DNA from: Alphaproteobacteria bacterium
GTDB taxonomy: Bacteria; Pseudomonadota; Alphaproteobacteria; RS24
Direction of reading: 5' to 3'
DNA length: 9,279 nt
Assembly: GCA_015163825.1 (NCBI GenBank)
Contig: JAAOIL010000121.1
Coordinates: 1-9,279 of the forward strand
Part shown: positions 6,254-9,279 of the stretch, piece by piece
Layout: each line of letters opens with the position of its first letter
Numbering within the stretch: position 1 is the first letter of the stretch
Position numbers and translations under genes: made by a program
The notes under the pieces: generated by a model
Databases searched by the model: none
Told to the model about the DNA's origin: nothing
The model's input: only the letters and a program-made list of their open reading frames with translations

Positions 6254-7512
6254 AATGTCTCCAATATCTGGCGGGTGCGTATTTTAACATCATCAACGGC
6301 TGGTTGGTCAAATGGATTTATACCCAGCACATCACCGACCAATATCGTCTCTAGCATAAAGTGCATAAAAAGACCGCCCAATGTGGCATCATTGAGGGTG
6401 GCAAGGCGTATCACCCGAACGGGACGAGCAGAGTTCGTCAGGGTTTGCGCCATTGCCTGTGCCGAAGCCGCATGCAACCGCCCATAATCGCCTTTTATCG
6501 GGGCGGTTATGAGGGTGTAAAATTTATCATCCGCCCCCGCACTATAGAGTTGCAATTGGCTATGTTGGTCGGCAGGACCAAGCGCATTCACGGGCAATAT
6601 GGCTTGCCCTTGCTTGCCTAGACTTTCTGCCCAAAGTTGGCGATACCAAAAAGTGAAACGTTCTAGTTTTGCGGTGTAAGGCATCAAAACCGATATGGCA
6701 CGCCCTGCCTGATTATGCGCGATTTGTAAGGCTGCCCCGCCTTGCGGCGCACTCTTTTCCTGCGTCAGAAAATCGTCAAGCACAGATGCCGCCCCATATT
6801 TTAGTGCCAGCGCATCGCCCCCTGCCAATAAACATGGCAATAAACCAACATTGCTTATGACCGAATAACGCCCACCAATATCAGCCTCGTGATCCCAGAC
6901 GGGGATATTATGTGTCGCCGCCAATATCCGTAAGGGGTTATCGCCCCTATCGCTAATAATAAGGGCGACCTCTGCCGCTTTGATAGGGGCGGATTCCAAT
7001 GCCGATAACAGCATTTGTGTTTGCATCAATGTCTCTATCGTTGTGCCCGATTTAGAAATAATCAAAAACCGCATATCTTTTAAGCTAGCAGAAAATAAAG
7101 CCTCAATCTCATCGCCATCTAATGTTTCCGTGAATATCAAATGCGGCTTTTGCGATTGTAAGGCGGAAAGAGGCGAGAGGTGTCCGTGTAGTTGCGCCAA
7201 GACTTGCCCGCCTAAACTAGCCCCGCCCATACCGATAATCACAATATGTTTTGCTGCCCCCCGCCAGTTTGCGGCGAGGCTTTGCATGGGGGCGAGGTCA
7301 TCATCTCTCGTTATCGCTTCAAATAGAGGCAGAGGTTGCGCCTGATAATGCTGTCGCCTTTTTTCCAACGCCGCATAGAGAGCGGGTGTCGCCTCCAAAT
7401 CAGAGGTGGTTTCAATGTCTATACCGAGTAAGGGCGAATCATCACGCATAAAATTGAGTGTAGAGCCTTCTGCGACATATTTCCAGTTTGCCTTTATGGG
7501 GGAATGGGTCAT
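6250..7512 (-). CDS. pgi: Glucose-6-phosphate isomerase, short form
   Basis: A 420-residue sugar isomerase with two SIS domains that interconverts glucose-6-phosphate and fructose-6-phosphate. Diagnostic motifs are IGMGGASLGG (93-102), phosphate-binding SKSGTT (153-158), GGRYSVISNVGLLP, ESLGK with catalytic Glu296, DQHSQLQ with His317, and a C-terminal Lys410 in DQPAVDDVK. All expected active-site residues are present. It is about 130 residues shorter than E. coli Pgi, in the size range of short bacterial forms rather than truncated, because both ends carry family motifs. It is first in an operon with mutL (4-base overlap). The ATG at 7512 has no Shine-Dalgarno and is 11 bases from the divergent isomerase start; ATG at 7449 (residue 22) is an alternative that would lose little conserved sequence. 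Confidence 0.94.
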   Translation of the reverse strand: MTHSPIKANWKYVAEGSTLNFMRDDSPLLGIDIETTSDLEATPALYAALEKRRQHYQAQPLPLFEAITRDDDLAPMQSLAANWRGAAKHIVIIGMGGASLGGQVLAQLHGHLSPLSALQSQKPHLIFTETLDGDEIEALFSASLKDMRFLIISKSGTTIETLMQTQMLLSALESAPIKAAEVALIISDRGDNPLRILAATHNIPVWDHEADIGGRYSVISNVGLLPCLLAGGDALALKYGAASVLDDFLTQEKSAPQGGAALQIAHNQAGRAISVLMPYTAKLERFTFWYRQLWAESLGKQGQAILPVNALGPADQHSQLQLYSAGADDKFYTLITAPIKGDYGRLHAASAQAMAQTLTNSARPVRVIRLATLNDATLGGLFMHFMLETILVGDVLGINPFDQPAVDDVKIRTRQILETL

Positions 7513-7525
7513 ATAAGAGACTTAT
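7488..7525. promoter_or_regulatory. Compact divergent start region, pgi / parvulin isomerase
   Basis: Only 11 bases (7513-7523) separate the two divergent ATG codons. Centred on this gap is an inverted repeat, ATAAG-AGA-CTTAT (7513-7525). On the plus strand TATAAG (7512-7517) is a five-of-six -10 match ending six bases before the isomerase ATG, with TTGCCT (7488-7493, four of six) 18 bases upstream as a possible -35. Promoter elements would therefore lie within the pgi coding start. AAGAGA is only three bases from the isomerase ATG, too close for a normal Shine-Dalgarno. Motif matching only. Confidence 0.4.
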
Positions 7526-8384
7526 GAACACACAAGATAAATTGGCGCAGTTCTGCCTTATACTGGCGGCTGTGGCGGGATTGGTAGTGGCGCTAGGGCT
7601 GGGACAATTATTTACGCCCCCCCTACAAGAGGCGGGGGCGATTGCCTTTGTCAATGATAGCCGTATAGAGCGCAGTGAGTATGGCGTTGCTTATCAGGCT
7701 TTGCTGGCGGATAAGAGTAAAATCCCGACCTCTGGTGATAAGCGTCTGGCACTAGACCGCTTGCTGGAGGAGGAATTGCTTGTCCAACGCGGGCTAGAGA
7801 TAGGCTTGGTGGATAGCGATACCAGCGTCCGCAAAGCCATAGCGGCGGCGGTGATAGAATTCGTGCTTGTGCAAAACAAGCAAGATGTGCCAAGCGAGAA
7901 TGAGTTGCGCGACTTTTATAATATTCACAAAGCCCGCTTTGCCCCTGCCGACCGCTTACAAATAGCACGGATATTTATTCGCAATAATGATGATGCCACC
8001 ACCAGAATAGGTATTATACGCCAAGCATTACAGGCGGGGACAAATTTTATTGAAGTGCAAAAAATGGGTGATGAGATTTTACCGCCTTTGCCGCGTGTCT
8101 TATTACCACGCCAAAAAATGTATGATTATATTGGTCCCGCCCTTACCGATACGGCTTTGCGTATGCAAGCGGGTGAAATATCCGATGCTTTATTTGATGG
8201 CAATGGTTGGCATTTTTTATATGTCGTAGATGTGCAAGGCGGCACTGCCCCTGCCTTTGCTGATATACGCGCGCAAATAATCACTGCCCTTATACGCCAC
8301 CGAGACGACCAAGCCTTGCGTGATTATTTAGATTGGTTACGCACGAGGGCTGATATTGTGCTGGCGCCAGATGCGCCGCAATAA
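7524..8384 (+). CDS. Membrane-anchored parvulin-type peptidyl-prolyl isomerase
   Basis: A 286-residue protein with one N-terminal hydrophobic segment (about 10-30), probably an uncleaved anchor leaving the rest in the periplasm. A SurA-N-like helical chaperone region follows (about 39-135: FVNDSRIERSEY, then LDRLLEEELLVQRGLEIGL). A parvulin/PpiC domain follows (about 139-250), with ARIFI and the closing AGEISDALFDGNGWHFLYVVD pattern. Such proteins catalyse proline cis-trans isomerisation and assist folding of exported proteins. The ATG at 7524 is preferred; a TTG at 7488 would add 12 residues overlapping pgi. It is followed after 13 bases by a HupE/UreJ-like gene, so the two form an operon, and it may help that protein's periplasmic domain fold (inference). 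Active-site residues of the parvulin domain cannot be confirmed by eye. Confidence 0.85.
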   Translation: MNTQDKLAQFCLILAAVAGLVVALGLGQLFTPPLQEAGAIAFVNDSRIERSEYGVAYQALLADKSKIPTSGDKRLALDRLLEEELLVQRGLEIGLVDSDTSVRKAIAAAVIEFVLVQNKQDVPSENELRDFYNIHKARFAPADRLQIARIFIRNNDDATTRIGIIRQALQAGTNFIEVQKMGDEILPPLPRVLLPRQKMYDYIGPALTDTALRMQAGEISDALFDGNGWHFLYVVDVQGGTAPAFADIRAQIITALIRHRDDQALRDYLDWLRTRADIVLAPDAPQ

Positions 8385-8397
8385 GGGGCGACTATAA

Positions 8398-9279
8398 ATG
8401 ATGCGTCTCTTATTTTTTGTTGTTTTATCGGCGATTCTTGTGACGGGGGTGGCGGGCAAAGCCGATGCCCATAGCAAAAGCCTTAGTTTTTCGGATTGGC
8501 TATGGCAAGGGGCACATCTCAAATTATCGTTTAGTGTGCCACAGCGCGATGTCACTTTATTGCCGTCAGTTTCTGCCAGAGGTCTTGCCCCTGCCCTTGC
8601 CACGCATTTGAATAATGCCATAACGATTACGCAAGGTGAGATGATATGCACACGCCAAGCCAGTTTTACAGCGCACCCCGCCCATAGCGGTTATCTAACA
8701 ATGCGCGCCCAGTTCATTTGCCCCAGTGCCACAGATGATATTCGCATTAGCAATCATGCTTTTTTTAATCACGCTCCTAGTCATGTGCATTTTGCTCATT
8801 TTCGCACCAGTGCTGACACAAAAAGAGGCGAAGAGATTTTATTCACAGCGACCGCGCGTAGTTTCACTTTAAGTCATAAAGGCGATAGCATAACTGCCGC
8901 TAATCGTGCCGTATTATCCACCTATTTATATTTGGGCATCACCCATATTATAAGCGGCATAGATCATATCGCTTTTTTATTATGCCTGTTATTATTGGCA
9001 ACAAATATGCGCCAAACCATTTTTCTAATTACTGGTTTTACCTTTGGGCATAGTGTTACCCTCGCCCTTGCTGCTTTGGAAATCGCCCTGCCGAATAGTG
9101 CCGTGGTAGAAGCGATTATCGGCTTTACCATAGCCCTTGTGGCGGCTGAATCTATTTTGGCACGACAACACCTTATGAAAAAGGCGGGCGGCGTGGTCGC
9201 TTTAGCATTATTGATATTGGCGATTATCGGGGGCAATCTACCCCCGCAAGCATGGGCGGGGTTGATTATCTTTACGCTA
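8398..9279 (+). CDS. HupE/UreJ-family membrane protein, partial at the right edge
   Basis: An open frame of 294 codons runs to the window end without a stop. It starts MMRLLFFVV with a signal peptide, probably cut after ADA at residue 24. The exported part (25-165) has two cysteines (84, 108) that may form a disulfide, and a cluster of five histidines (120, 125, 129, 131, 134). Membrane helices begin near 172. The first carries HIISGIDH (183-190), the HX5DH motif of HupE nickel/cobalt permeases, and the next carries FTFGHSVTL (His218). Family members with this extra N-terminal domain are common beside isomerase genes in marine bacteria as I recall, but their substrate is unproven. No urease or hydrogenase gene is visible here. 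AAGGGG (8383-8388), overlapping the isomerase stop, is the ribosome-binding site; ATG 8401 is an alternative start. Confidence 0.85.
   Translation, partial: MMRLLFFVVLSAILVTGVAGKADAHSKSLSFSDWLWQGAHLKLSFSVPQRDVTLLPSVSARGLAPALATHLNNAITITQGEMICTRQASFTAHPAHSGYLTMRAQFICPSATDDIRISNHAFFNHAPSHVHFAHFRTSADTKRGEEILFTATARSFTLSHKGDSITAANRAVLSTYLYLGITHIISGIDHIAFLLCLLLLATNMRQTIFLITGFTFGHSVTLALAALEIALPNSAVVEAIIGFTIALVAAESILARQHLMKKAGGVVALALLILAIIGGNLPPQAWAGLIIFTL

Noticed and set aside
6250..7512. pgi as a truncated gene, because it is far shorter than E. coli Pgi
   Set aside because: All catalytic motifs and the C-terminal lysine motif are present in order, which fits the known short bacterial form.
8337..9236. 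Minus-strand open frames near the right end
   Set aside because: The plus strand here encodes a continuous HupE/UreJ-like protein with signal peptide, HX5DH and His motifs, so the antisense frames are not real genes.

Overview
The window looks like a housekeeping segment of an alphaproteobacterial chromosome, by eye near 50% G+C. The gene set (purD end, rsmD, an RluB-type gene, tadA, an endonuclease-type mutL, a short pgi) and the ACAD10/11-like enzymes point that way. Genus and family cannot be fixed from sequence alone. There is no sign of phage, insertion sequence, CRISPR, tRNA or rRNA. Coding density is very high: every intergenic gap is under 80 bases.

Left third (1-4366). The last 30 codons of purD run into an aminoglycoside-phosphotransferase-fold kinase, whose ATG follows the purD stop after one base. 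This kinase converges on a two-gene minus-strand operon, RluB-type pseudouridine synthase then rsmD (16S rRNA m2G966 methyltransferase), with a 1-base gap between them. A 44-base block of four 11-bp near-repeats fills the convergent junction. tadA (tRNA-Arg adenosine deaminase) is divergent from the pseudouridine synthase. It is followed by an acyl-CoA dehydrogenase of the ACAD10/11 type, closed by a strong intrinsic terminator. The kinase and the dehydrogenase correspond to the two halves of the animal ACAD10/ACAD11 fusion proteins and to the LvaA and LvaC enzymes of bacterial levulinate and 4-hydroxyacid catabolism. A shared 4-hydroxyacyl-CoA pathway is therefore a reasonable inference, although three RNA-modification genes lie between them.

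Middle (4367-7512). On the minus strand, pgi (short form of glucose-6-phosphate isomerase) overlaps mutL by four bases (ATGA), so the two are probably translationally coupled. MutL carries the DQHA-X2-E-X4-E metal-binding motif of nicking MutL proteins, which implies mismatch repair without MutH.

Right (7524-9279). A membrane-anchored parvulin-type peptidyl-prolyl isomerase starts only 11 bases from the divergent pgi start. It is followed after 13 bases by a HupE/UreJ-like membrane protein with a signal peptide and a histidine-rich periplasmic domain; this gene runs off the right edge.

Most of the window is ordinary. The points most worth a second look are the split kinase/dehydrogenase pair, the tandem 11-mers between convergent genes, the possible leaderless starts at both divergent junctions, and the isomerase-HupE pair. 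I saw no clear sign of an undescribed multi-gene system.
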